Part shown: positions 14,715 to 22,974 of the stretch, piece after piece
Layout: every line of letters starts with the position of its first letter
Numbering within the stretch: the stretch's first letter is position 1
Assembly (NCBI GenBank): GCA_045538015.1
Contig: JAZSQO010000162.1
Location: forward strand, 1-25,621
Length of the DNA stretch: 25,621 nt
Reading direction: 5' to 3'
Source of the DNA: SIG598 sp045538015
Lineage (GTDB): Bacteria; Bacillota; Clostridia; Oscillospirales; Acutalibacteraceae
Made by a program: the position numbers and the translations under genes
The notes under the pieces: generated by a model
Told to the model about the DNA's origin: nothing
The model's database searches: none
What the model saw: only the letters and a program-made list of their open reading frames with translations

Positions 14715-15272
14715 ATGGGCTATCAGAGCAACACCGCCTACGACCTTTCGCTTTTTGAAGGCCGCAGGACCTATGTGCGTCCCACGCCGCCGCCCAAGGC
14801 GGAGGCCGGAACGGCGCGCAGAGGCAAGAGCGCCGGCAAGCAGGCCGGCACCAGAACCAAGGCACCCACAGCGGCGCAGAAGGCCGAGGCCCGCAAGCTT
14901 CGCCAGACCCGTCAGGCGCGCGTGCGTCTGGCACAGATACTGGCGCTCTGCGTCATCGCCGTCATCGCCGTCACCGTGCTGGTGAGCAGCCGGGTGGACT
15001 ACCACGAGCTGACCATCGAGATAGAGACGCAGACCAGAAAGCTGACCGACCTCGAGCAGGAATATGAGGCGCTCCGCCTTGAGTTTGACAACAAGATGAG
15101 CGATACCGCCGTGGAGGAGTACGCGGTCAGCGAGCTGGGAATGCAGAAGCGCGAAAACAGCCAGACCGAATACATCAGCCTCGATGTCAGCAATGTGTTT
15201 GAGATCGACGGCCAGCAGTCCAACGACTGGTATCAGACCAATCTGGAAAAAATACTGTCATACGGCGACTGA
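14715..15272 (+). CDS. ftsL: FtsL-like septum formation protein
   Basis: A 185-residue bitopic protein in the ftsL slot of the cluster. The ATG at 14715 follows AAAGGGGAATAG. A long basic, Ala/Lys/Pro-rich cytoplasmic tail (residues 1-70) precedes one membrane helix (about 72-91, LAQILALCVIAVIAVTVLVS). An external coiled coil follows at about 97-128 (ETQTRKLTDLEQEYEALRLE), and then the segment YAVSELGMQKRE, typical of FtsL/DivIC proteins. FtsL joins FtsB/DivIC and DivIB in the divisome and activates FtsW-FtsI. The identity relies on architecture and position because FtsL sequences are poorly conserved. The N-terminal tail is longer than usual. Confidence 0.82.
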   Translation: MGYQSNTAYDLSLFEGRRTYVRPTPPPKAEAGTARRGKSAGKQAGTRTKAPTAAQKAEARKLRQTRQARVRLAQILALCVIAVIAVTVLVSSRVDYHELTIEIETQTRKLTDLEQEYEALRLEFDNKMSDTAVEEYAVSELGMQKRENSQTEYISLDVSNVFEIDGQQSNDWYQTNLEKILSYGD

Positions 15273-15336
15273 GCGGAAAGTAACAATTATTAGGCTCCGG
15301 TCGTGTATGGCTCAATGCCTGTGCTCATACATAATT

Positions 15337-15371
15337 GAGAGTTGAGATAAATAATATCTTGACTCTCTTTT
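15337..15371 (+). terminator. Terminator-like hairpin between ftsL and ftsI
   Basis: GAGAGTTGAGAT (15337-15348) pairs with ATCTTGACTCTC (15356-15367) over 12 bp including two G-U pairs. The loop is AAATAAT and TTTT follows. It would partly uncouple ftsI from the genes upstream. Confidence 0.6.
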
Positions 15372-15430
15372 ATTTAGCGCGGGGAACGAAAAAAGTAAGC
15401 AGTCGGAACGATATAAATACAGATGAAAGA

Positions 15431-15462
15431 AAGGAGAATGCACAGCCGGGGAACGACTGTGC
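15431..15462 (+). promoter_or_regulatory. Shine-Dalgarno and hairpin upstream of ftsI
   Basis: AAGGAG (15431-15436) is the only good ribosome site, 38 bases before the ftsI ATG. Between them GCACAG (15440-15445) pairs with CTGTGC (15457-15462). Folding would bring the site to about 15 bases from the ATG. An out-of-frame ATG at 15438 lies right after the site. Confidence 0.45.
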
Positions 15463-15474
15463 GCACAACGAACC

Positions 15475-17742
15475 ATGGCAAACCGAAAGAAAAAGAGAAG
15501 CTCCGTTTTCGGCGGCGGAAAGATGATGGAGAGCCGCCTGAAAATGCTCATCGGCGTGATCGTCATCGGCTACGCCGTCGTGGTGGGCGCGCTGGCATGG
15601 TACCAGCTCATCAACGCCGAGGTGTGGCAGAAGGGCGCCACCGAGCAGCAGATGTCCGACACCGAGATGCCCGCCGAGCGCGGCACCATCTACGACACCA
15701 ACATGGACACCCTCGTCCAGAGCACCACCGCGTGGGTGGTCAGCCTGTGGCCGAACAACATGAAGCCCGAGCAGGAGGATCTGATCGTCACCCGCCTCTC
15801 CGAGATACTGGAGCTGGACGAGGAGTACATCCGTGGCCGCCTCGAGATCAACGCCACCGAGATCAAGCTCAGGGGCAAGGCCAACAAGAGCCAGAAGGAC
15901 GCCATCGTGGACTTCTGCTACAACGAGGAGAACGAGTGCGTCGTGCCGGGCATTGTCCTCACCGTGGACACCCGCCGCACCTACACCTACGGCTCCCTTG
16001 CCTCCACCGTGCTGGGCTTCACCGGCGCGGAGAACACCGGCCTTTCCGGCATCGAGGCAAAATACGATTCCCAGCTCAGCGGCGTTCCCGGCCGTATGGT
16101 CACCATCAAGAACGCCCGCAGCGGCGGAATGCCCTTTGAGTACAACATCCTCGTGGATGCCGAGGAGGGCAGCAGCCTCGTGCTGACCATCGACGCCAAC
16201 ATCCAGCAGATCGTGGAGGAAAAGCTGGTGGCGGCGGTGGAGAAGAATCAGGTCAAGAACCGCGCCTGCGCCATAATGATGAATGTCAACACCGGCGCCG
16301 TGCTGGCCATGGCCTCCATTCCCGACTACGATCCCTCTGAATACACCGTTATCGCCGACCCCTCTGTGGCCGCCCAGATCGAGCAGATCGCCGATCCCCA
16401 GGAGCGCTCCGCCGCCCTTTCCGCCGCCCAGAGCGCCCAGTGGCGCAACAAGGCCATCAGCGACGCCTACGAGCCCGGCTCGGTATTCAAGCCCATTACC
16501 ATGTCCGCGGCCCTTGAGGAGGGCGTGACCCACCTGAGCGACGGCTTCTACTGCGGCGGATCCATGGTGGTCGGCGGCCTGCGCACCAGCTGCCATAAGG
16601 CGGCCGGTCACGGCTCCGAGAGCCTGACCATGGGCATGGTCAACTCCTGCAACTGCGTGTTCATGACCCTTGGCGAGCGCCTTGGAGGCAGCGGCTTCTT
16701 CAAGTATTACAAGGCCTTCGGCTTCACCGAAAAGACCGGCATCGACCTGCCCGGCGAGGCCTCTCCCGTGGCCGGTGTCAACTACCACAAGGAAGAGAAC
16801 CTCAACCGCTACGCCCACGACCTTGCCGTGTCCAGCTTCGGCCAGACCAACACCGCCACTCCCATCCAGATGATAACCGCCATTTCCGCGGTTTCCAACG
16901 GCGGCTATCTGCTCCAGCCCTATGTGGTGGAGCAGGTGCTTGACAGCAAGGGCAATGTCGTTTCCACCACCGAGCCCACCGTCAAGCGTCAGGTCATTTC
17001 CGCCCAGACCTCCGAGATGATAAACAGTATGCTGGAGTCCACCGTTTCCAACGGCACCGCCCGCAACTGCTATATCGCCGGCTACCGCATCGGCGGCAAG
17101 ACCGGTACCTCCGAAAAGATCGCCGAGCAGGCTCAGACCGGCAACCGAACCTACGTTGCCTCCTTCTGCGCCATCGCTCCCAGCGACGACCCGGAGATCG
17201 CCCTGCTGGTTCTGTTGGATGATCCCAGAGGAGAGAACCACATGGGCGGCACCATCGCCGCTCCCGTGGCCAGAGAGATCCTTGAGGAAGTCCTGCCCTA
17301 CCTCAACATCGACACCATCTATTCGGCCGACGATGTGAAGAACCTCGACACCGTAGCTCCCAACCTCATGGATCGCACCGTGGAGGAGGCCAAGTCCATC
17401 CTCAAGGAAAAGGGCCTTGAGGTGCGCGTGGTGGGCAAGGGCGATGTGGTCACCGCCCAGACGCCCATGGCCGGCCAGAGCATTCCCAAGGGCGGCACCG
17501 TGGTCATCTCCACCAACGAGGAGGGCGAGGTTCCTCTGGTGACCGTGCCCAACGTCATCGGCCTGAGCCCCAGAGAGGCCAACCGCGTCCTTGCCGAAAA
17601 GCACCTCAACATCCGCTACGCCGGCTCCGGCTACAACACCTCCTCCGGCGTTTCGGTCTCCCAGACCATACCCAAGAATTCTCAGGTAGCCGAGGGAACC
17701 GTGGTTACCGTTGAATTTATCATGAGCGGCTCCACCGACTAA
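15475..17742 (+). CDS. ftsI: Class B penicillin-binding protein (FtsI/PBP2B/SpoVD) with two PASTA domains
   Basis: A 755-residue septal or spore-cortex peptidoglycan transpeptidase. A short basic cytoplasmic tail leads to one membrane helix (about 24-42). The dimerisation domain has the hallmark ERGTIYD. The transpeptidase domain has S336-x-x-K339 (EPGSVFKPITM, with S336 the acylated serine), S391-C-N393 and K542-T-G (GGKTGTSEK). Two C-terminal PASTA domains follow (about 620-750): VAPNLMDRTVEEAKSILKEK and VPNVIGLSPREANRVLAEK. Whether it is the vegetative FtsI/PBP2B or the sporulation SpoVD cannot be told from this copy alone. The start at 15475 is the only in-frame ATG near the N-terminal basic stretch, but its ribosome site is far upstream. 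Confidence 0.94.
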   Translation: MANRKKKRSSVFGGGKMMESRLKMLIGVIVIGYAVVVGALAWYQLINAEVWQKGATEQQMSDTEMPAERGTIYDTNMDTLVQSTTAWVVSLWPNNMKPEQEDLIVTRLSEILELDEEYIRGRLEINATEIKLRGKANKSQKDAIVDFCYNEENECVVPGIVLTVDTRRTYTYGSLASTVLGFTGAENTGLSGIEAKYDSQLSGVPGRMVTIKNARSGGMPFEYNILVDAEEGSSLVLTIDANIQQIVEEKLVAAVEKNQVKNRACAIMMNVNTGAVLAMASIPDYDPSEYTVIADPSVAAQIEQIADPQERSAALSAAQSAQWRNKAISDAYEPGSVFKPITMSAALEEGVTHLSDGFYCGGSMVVGGLRTSCHKAAGHGSESLTMGMVNSCNCVFMTLGERLGGSGFFKYYKAFGFTEKTGIDLPGEASPVAGVNYHKEENLNRYAHDLAVSSFGQTNTATPIQMITAISAVSNGGYLLQPYVVEQVLDSKGNVVSTTEPTVKRQVISAQTSEMINSMLESTVSNGTARNCYIAGYRIGGKTGTSEKIAEQAQTGNRTYVASFCAIAPSDDPEIALLVLLDDPRGENHMGGTIAAPVAREILEEVLPYLNIDTIYSADDVKNLDTVAPNLMDRTVEEAKSILKEKGLEVRVVGKGDVVTAQTPMAGQSIPKGGTVVISTNEEGEVPLVTVPNVIGLSPREANRVLAEKHLNIRYAGSGYNTSSGVSVSQTIPKNSQVAEGTVVTVEFIMSGSTD

Positions 17743-17765
17743 TCTGAAGGAAAACAGGTGACGCA

Positions 17766-19229
17766 ATGAAAGTATCCGAACTGCTCAGCGGCATCAGCTG
17801 CTTTACCGCCGCCGACACCGAGGCGGAAATATCCCTTGTGACCGACGATTCCCGCAAGGCGGCTCCCGGAGTGATGTTCTTCTGCATCAAGGGACTGACC
17901 CGGGACGGCCACGACTTCGCTCCCGCCGCCGCCCTTGCCGGGGCGCTGGTGGTGACCCAGCGTGACCTCGGCCTGCACGAAAAGCAGATAATCGTGGAGG
18001 ACACCCGCCTTGCCTACGCCGCGGCCTGCGAAAACTTCTTCGGCAATCCTCTGCGCCGCCTCCGGCTCATAGGCATCACCGGCACCAACGGCAAGACCTC
18101 CACCACCTTCATCCTCAAGCACATCCTCGAGCAGTGCGGCCACAAGACCGGCCTGATCGGCACCGTGCAGAACATGATAGGCGACGAGGTGGTCGAGGCT
18201 CATTACACCACTCCCGTGACCTACGAGCTCCACGAGCTCTTTGGCCGCATGGCCGACGCCGGCTGCGAATACTGCGTGATGGAGGTCTCCTCCTTCGGCC
18301 TCGAGCAGGGAAGAGTGGAGGGACTGCACTTTGACGCGGCCTGCTTCACCAACCTCACTCAGGATCACATCGACATCCACCACACCATGGAGGCGTATTT
18401 TGCCGCCAAGTGTATACTCTTTGAACGCTGCGACCACGCGGTCATCAATGCCGACGACCCATGGAGCGCCCGCATTCCCCTCGCCGAGGGCGTAAAGACC
18501 CTGCGCTTCTCGGAGCAGGCGGGAGATGGCCTTGTGGCCTCCGAGATCATCTGCCGCGCCGATGGCGTGGAGTTTACCATGTCCCTTGACGGCGGCGCTC
18601 CCGAGCGGGTGGGAGTGGCCATTCCCGGCCGCTTCAGCGTGTACAACGCCCTGTCCGCCGCCGGCTGCGCCCTTGCCGCCGGCCTTGAGCTGAGCGACAT
18701 CGCCGCCGCCCTGCGCACCGCCAAGGGCGTCAAGGGCCGGGCCGAGGTCTATCCCAACGGCAAGGACTACACCATCATCATCGACTACGCCCACAGCCCC
18801 GACGGAGTGGAGAATATCCTGCGCTCCATGCGTGAGCTGACCGAGGGCCGTCTGGTGGCTCTGCTGGGCTGCGGCGGCGACCGTGACGCGGCCAAGCGTC
18901 CTCTCATGGGCGAGGCGGCTGCCCGTCTGGCCGACTTCGTCATAGTCACCTCGGATAACCCCCGCAGTGAGAAGCCCGAGAGCATCATCGAGCAGATACT
19001 TCCCGGCGTCCGGAAGCACGACACCGACCATGTGGTCATCGTCAGCCGCCGGGACGCCATCGAATACGCCGTGCGCAATGCCCGCAAGGGAGACGTCATC
19101 GTCCTTGCCGGCAAGGGCCACGAGACCTATCAGATACTCTCCACCGGCACCATCCACTTCGACGAGCGCGAGGTGCTGGACGAGATCTACCGCAAGATAG
19201 CCGCCGAGGAGGGCGAGAGCAATGTATAA
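17766..19229 (+). CDS. murE: UDP-MurNAc-tripeptide synthetase, mDAP-type
   Basis: A 487-residue cytoplasmic Mur ligase that adds the third amino acid to UDP-MurNAc-L-Ala-D-Glu using ATP. The ATP loop GTNGKT is at residues 106-111. YTTPVTYELH, EVSSFGLEQGRVEG and the C-terminal DNPR at 397-400 (SDNPRSEKP) are present; DNPR is the signature of meso-diaminopimelate specificity, so the organism probably makes mDAP peptidoglycan. The gene starts 23 bases after ftsI behind GGAAAACAGGTG and overlaps murF by 8 bases. Length is standard. Confidence 0.96.
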   Translation: MKVSELLSGISCFTAADTEAEISLVTDDSRKAAPGVMFFCIKGLTRDGHDFAPAAALAGALVVTQRDLGLHEKQIIVEDTRLAYAAACENFFGNPLRRLRLIGITGTNGKTSTTFILKHILEQCGHKTGLIGTVQNMIGDEVVEAHYTTPVTYELHELFGRMADAGCEYCVMEVSSFGLEQGRVEGLHFDAACFTNLTQDHIDIHHTMEAYFAAKCILFERCDHAVINADDPWSARIPLAEGVKTLRFSEQAGDGLVASEIICRADGVEFTMSLDGGAPERVGVAIPGRFSVYNALSAAGCALAAGLELSDIAAALRTAKGVKGRAEVYPNGKDYTIIIDYAHSPDGVENILRSMRELTEGRLVALLGCGGDRDAAKRPLMGEAAARLADFVIVTSDNPRSEKPESIIEQILPGVRKHDTDHVVIVSRRDAIEYAVRNARKGDVIVLAGKGHETYQILSTGTIHFDEREVLDEIYRKIAAEEGESNV

Positions 19230-20592
19230 AATGACCCTTTCCCAGATAGCCTCCGCCGTGGGAGCGCCCGCTCCCGCCGCCGAAGGGGAAGTGACCTCGG
19301 TGTGCATCGACAGCCGAGCCATCCAGCCCGGATGTCTCTTTGTGGCCATCAAGGGAGAGAACTTCGACGGCCATAAATTTGTGCGCTCCGCTCTGGAAGC
19401 CGGAGCCGCCGCCGCGCTGTGCTCCGAGGAGATACCCGACGCTCCCGGCCCCGTGCTGCTGGTGGAGGACACCGTCCGTGCCATGGGCGCTCTGGCGGCC
19501 TTTAACCGCTCCCTGTGCCATATCCCTCTGGTGGGACTGACCGGCTCGGTGGGCAAGACCACCTCCAAGGACATGGTAGCCGCCGTGCTCTCTCAGCATT
19601 ACAAGACCCTTGCCACCGAGGGCAACCTCAACAACGAGATCGGCCTGCCCAGAATGTGCCTGCGGCTGGACGGCTCCCATGAGGCCGCCGTCATCGAGAT
19701 GGGCATGAACAACTTCGGCGAGATCAGCCGCCTGACCGCCATCGCCCGCCCCACCATCGGCCTCATCACCAACATCGGCGTGAGCCACATCGAGCGGCTG
19801 GGCTCCCGGGAAGGCATACTTAAGGCCAAGCTGGAAATACTTGAGGGTATGGCGCCCGACGCGCCCATCGTGCTCAACGGCGACGACGATATGCTCATGT
19901 CGGCAGTGGAGAAGCTGGAGCGCCCCGTGGTGCTGTACGGCATCCACAACACCGCCGCCCGGTGCGTGGCCTCGGATATCCGCCAGCTGGAGGGCGAGCT
20001 GCGCTTTACGCTTACATATGAGGATGTAAAGCGCGAGATAGTCCTGCCCACGGTGGGTATGCACAATGTCTACAACGCCTGCGCCGCCTTCGTGTGCGGT
20101 ATGCTGGCCGGCGTCACGCCCGACGAGGCCGTGGCCGGTCTTGCCGCCTACACTCCCGACGGCCGCCGCCAGAAATTCACCCGCAAAAAGGGCATCACCT
20201 TCATCGAGGACTGCTACAACGCCAGCCCCGATTCCATAATCGCCTCTCTGGCCGTTCTGGCCGACACCGACTGCTCCGGCCGGAGAATAGCCGTGCTGGG
20301 CGATATGCTGGAGCTGGGCGACTACGCTCCCAAGGCTCACAGCGACTGCGGAAAAGCCGCCGCCGAAAAGGGCATCGACCTGCTGATGGCCTATGGCCCC
20401 AACGCCAGATACTACATCGAGGGCGCCGGAGAGCGGGTGGAAAGCCGCCATTACAGCGACAAGGCCGAGCTTGCCCGGGAACTTCACGCAATGCTCCGTG
20501 AGGGCGACGCGGTGCTGTTCAAGGCCAGCCGGGGCATGAGGCTGGAGGATGTGTTTACCGCCATATACGAAATGATGGATACAGATAAGTAA
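19222..20592 (+). CDS. murF: UDP-MurNAc-pentapeptide synthetase (D-Ala-D-Ala adding)
   Basis: A 456-residue Mur ligase that joins D-Ala-D-Ala to the UDP-MurNAc tripeptide. The P-loop TGSVGKTT spans residues 107-114. EGNLNNEIGLP, EMGMNNFGEI and the central VLNGDDD are MurF hallmarks, and DGRRQKF with FIEDCYNASPDS is seen near the C-terminal domain. Its start ATG lies inside the end of murE (ATGTATAA junction), an 8-base overlap that implies translational coupling. It ends 24 bases before the mraY-like gene. Length is standard for the family. Confidence 0.96.
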   Translation: MYKMTLSQIASAVGAPAPAAEGEVTSVCIDSRAIQPGCLFVAIKGENFDGHKFVRSALEAGAAAALCSEEIPDAPGPVLLVEDTVRAMGALAAFNRSLCHIPLVGLTGSVGKTTSKDMVAAVLSQHYKTLATEGNLNNEIGLPRMCLRLDGSHEAAVIEMGMNNFGEISRLTAIARPTIGLITNIGVSHIERLGSREGILKAKLEILEGMAPDAPIVLNGDDDMLMSAVEKLERPVVLYGIHNTAARCVASDIRQLEGELRFTLTYEDVKREIVLPTVGMHNVYNACAAFVCGMLAGVTPDEAVAGLAAYTPDGRRQKFTRKKGITFIEDCYNASPDSIIASLAVLADTDCSGRRIAVLGDMLELGDYAPKAHSDCGKAAAEKGIDLLMAYGPNARYYIEGAGERVESRHYSDKAELARELHAMLREGDAVLFKASRGMRLEDVFTAIYEMMDTDK

Positions 20593-20616
20593 TTATCCAC
20601 AGGAAAGGAAGCGGCC

Positions 20617-21660
20617 ATGATCTACGGCGTAATATGTCTGCTGACAGCGGCGCTGTCGGCCGGAGGAACATGGCTGCTGTGCAGATACCTGCTCAGACGG
20701 CTGGGCATGAGCGAGCTGGGAGTGAAGGACATTCCCGCCGCCTCCCGCCACATTCCCGGAGAGGATAAGTATGTTCCCCGGTGCGGCGGACTGCTGCCCT
20801 GCGCGGCGGCCTTTGTGTCCGCCGTGGTGATGGTGCTGGTCTATTCGGCGCTGTCCGGTTCAGGCGGCCTTGCCGGAGTGCCCCGGCTCAGTGCCCTCCA
20901 GAGAATGTACATCTGGGGCGGACTGCTGCTGGCTCCGCTGTCCGGCGCGGTGGGCTTTCTTGAGGACTATGCCCTTGTTTTCCGCAGACTGTCCCGGGGA
21001 CTGGCCGGATGGCAGCGTCTGCTGCTGCAGACCGCGGTGGCCTCGGCCTACCTTGCGGCCATATGGCTGTCGGGCGACCGGGGAGAGGGCATTGCAGTGC
21101 TCCCCTTTGCCGGAGAGGTGCGCATGGGCTTCTGGTATTATCCCCTCTGTCTGGCGCTTATTCTGGCGGTGACAAAGGGAGCCGAGCTGGCTCAGGAGGC
21201 CGAGGGCGTAACGCCCGCGGCGGGCTTTTTCTCCCTTCTGCCGGTCATTCTCGTGTCGGGAATGCTGTCCGGATACAATTCCGGTCTTGCCGACGCCGGA
21301 CTGATGGCCGTTGCCGGAGCGGGAGCCTGCGCCGCTTTCCTTATGTTCAATTATCCCCCGGCAAAGACCCGCACCGGTCACGCCGGAGGAGCCTTTATGG
21401 GAGCTCTGCTGTGCGCCGCCGCCCTCGCCGCCCGTATGCCGGCCATGCTGGCGCTGTGCGGAGCGGTCTATATCGCCGAATCGGTCACTGCTCTCATAGC
21501 ATGGCTGAGCGAAAAGCTGACGGGCAAGCCCTTCGGAGCGCCGCTCCACCGGCTCCTTGGCCGTGCCGGCAGAAACGATATTCAGCTTACAAACATATTC
21601 GCCTCGATAACCGCCGTACTCGGAGCGCTCTCCGCGGCGCTGGCGGTCTTCACAGTATAG
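20617..21660 (+). CDS. MraY-like membrane protein lacking catalytic motifs
   Basis: A 347-residue, about ten-helix protein in the mraY slot. Homology to phospho-MurNAc-pentapeptide transferase is visible along the whole length, with GFLEDY, FNYPPAK and TGKPFGAPLH matching GFLDDY, FNAHPAK and TGKRIFKMSPLH. The active-site motifs are altered. DDxxK is E116-D117 with no following lysine. The DGLDG motif is E196-G-V-T. GDTGS is G254-H255-A-G-G, with histidine for aspartate. The HHH motif is H311-R-L. The GTPTMGG loop reads YVPRCGG. It starts behind GGAAAGGAAG and is co-transcribed with murF and ftsW. It is intact, without stops or frameshifts. A true MraY activity seems unlikely, so a scaffold, regulatory or lipid-binding role is possible. 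Calling it mraY by position alone would mislead. Confidence 0.85.
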   Translation: MIYGVICLLTAALSAGGTWLLCRYLLRRLGMSELGVKDIPAASRHIPGEDKYVPRCGGLLPCAAAFVSAVVMVLVYSALSGSGGLAGVPRLSALQRMYIWGGLLLAPLSGAVGFLEDYALVFRRLSRGLAGWQRLLLQTAVASAYLAAIWLSGDRGEGIAVLPFAGEVRMGFWYYPLCLALILAVTKGAELAQEAEGVTPAAGFFSLLPVILVSGMLSGYNSGLADAGLMAVAGAGACAAFLMFNYPPAKTRTGHAGGAFMGALLCAAALAARMPAMLALCGAVYIAESVTALIAWLSEKLTGKPFGAPLHRLLGRAGRNDIQLTNIFASITAVLGALSAALAVFTV

Positions 21661-21705
21661 AGATGGAGAACAAGAACAAGAACAAAACAGGAGGAACGGA
21701 AAGAG

Positions 21706-22917
21706 ATGACAAAAGAAAACTATTACAACAGAAGAGAGCCGGCCAACACCCGTCCGGCTGAATCGGAAAACCTCTTCAGAAGAGCGGCCAACTCCGCCAG
21801 AGCCACTCTGGCCGACCGCACCCAGAATGTTGACACTGTCCTGCTGGCCATAATCATCGCTCTGGTCATCGTGGGCATCATTATGATGTACTCGGCCAGC
21901 TTTGCCTACGCCTACTACAACGAGAAGGGCGACAGCGACTACTTCTTCCGCCACCAGCTGATCTTCGCCATCATCGGCATGATAATCATGTTCGGCGTGT
22001 CCCTTTACCAGCCGGTCAACTTCAAGAAGCACAATCTCACCGTGCTGGCCCTTTCCACGATACTGCTCATCGTGGTGCTCTTCCTGCCCGAGATCAACTA
22101 CGTCCATCGCTGGATCAATCTGGGCTTCACCACCTTCCAGCCCTCGGAGATCACCAAATTCGCCGTTATTCTCTTCGGCGCCACATGGGCCGATTCCCAT
22201 GCCGACAAGATGCACACCGCCAAGTGGGGCGTGCTGCCCTTTGTTGTGGTGCTGGGTCTGTGCGCCGGGCTGCTGGTTCTCGAGCCCCACATTTCCTGCA
22301 CGGTCATCGTCCTCCTGCTTGGACTGACCATGATGTTCGTGGGCGGCACCGATATCCGCTGGTTCGTCGGCATCGTCATCGCCGCCGTCTTGGGCGTGCT
22401 GGCCGTCATCTTCTCCGGCGCCGTCGGCTACAGCTCCACCCGTATTCAGGTGTGGCTCGATCCCTTCGTGGATCCCAGAGGCACCGGCTGGCAGAACATT
22501 CAGGCCCTTTACGCCATCGCCTCCGGCGGAGTGTTCGGCGAGGGTCTGGGCAATTCCCGCCAGAAGTACCTTTACATTTCCGAGCCTCAGAACGACTTTG
22601 TCTTTGCCGTTGTGTGCGAGGAGCTGGGCTTCATCGGCGCGGCGCTGGTCATCGCCCTCTTTGTGGCCTTTGTCTGGCGCGGCCTGACCGTCAGCTCCAA
22701 GAATCCCAACCGCTTCTGCCGCCTGCTGGGCATCGGCATCACCGCTCAGGTGGGCTGGCAGGCTCTGCTCAACATGGCCGTTGTCACCAAGGTCATTCCC
22801 AACACCGGTATCAGCCTTCCCTTCTTCAGCTACGGCGGAACCTCGCTGGTCATGCTGCTGTTTGAAATGGGCGTGCTGCTGGCCATCTCCAGAGGCTCCA
22901 CGGCCAAGAGAGGCTAA
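21706..22917 (+). CDS. ftsW: SEDS peptidoglycan polymerase FtsW (FtsW/RodA/SpoVE family)
   Basis: A 403-residue multi-helix SEDS glycosyltransferase that polymerises lipid II at the septum with the class B PBP. The ATG at 21706 follows GGAGG at longer spacing. A polar N-terminal tail of about 45 residues precedes the first helix (AIIIALVIVGIIMMYSASFA). Family motifs are HRWINLGFTTFQPSEITKFA, the long external loop with SEPQNDFVFAVVCEELG, and the C-terminal NTGISLPFFSYGGTSLVML. The usual murD between mraY and ftsW is absent. SpoVE is an alternative name, since sporulation genes of this family share the site in Bacillus. Confidence 0.94.
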   Translation: MTKENYYNRREPANTRPAESENLFRRAANSARATLADRTQNVDTVLLAIIIALVIVGIIMMYSASFAYAYYNEKGDSDYFFRHQLIFAIIGMIIMFGVSLYQPVNFKKHNLTVLALSTILLIVVLFLPEINYVHRWINLGFTTFQPSEITKFAVILFGATWADSHADKMHTAKWGVLPFVVVLGLCAGLLVLEPHISCTVIVLLLGLTMMFVGGTDIRWFVGIVIAAVLGVLAVIFSGAVGYSSTRIQVWLDPFVDPRGTGWQNIQALYAIASGGVFGEGLGNSRQKYLYISEPQNDFVFAVVCEELGFIGAALVIALFVAFVWRGLTVSSKNPNRFCRLLGIGITAQVGWQALLNMAVVTKVIPNTGISLPFFSYGGTSLVMLLFEMGVLLAISRGSTAKRG

Positions 22918-22974
22918 ACGAATAGTATTATCAAAGCATAATAATACAAATCACATACCAAGGCGGTGCAAAAA

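Noticed and set aside
15438..16139. Overlapping frame starting at the ATG right after the ribosome site upstream of ftsI
   Set aside because: The product is Arg/His-rich and without family features; it is an out-of-frame reading of ftsI. The ATG itself is kept as part of the finding on ftsI initiation.
15370..17766. 798-codon open frame opposite ftsI
   Set aside because: Same compositional artefact; the plus strand holds all transpeptidase motifs.
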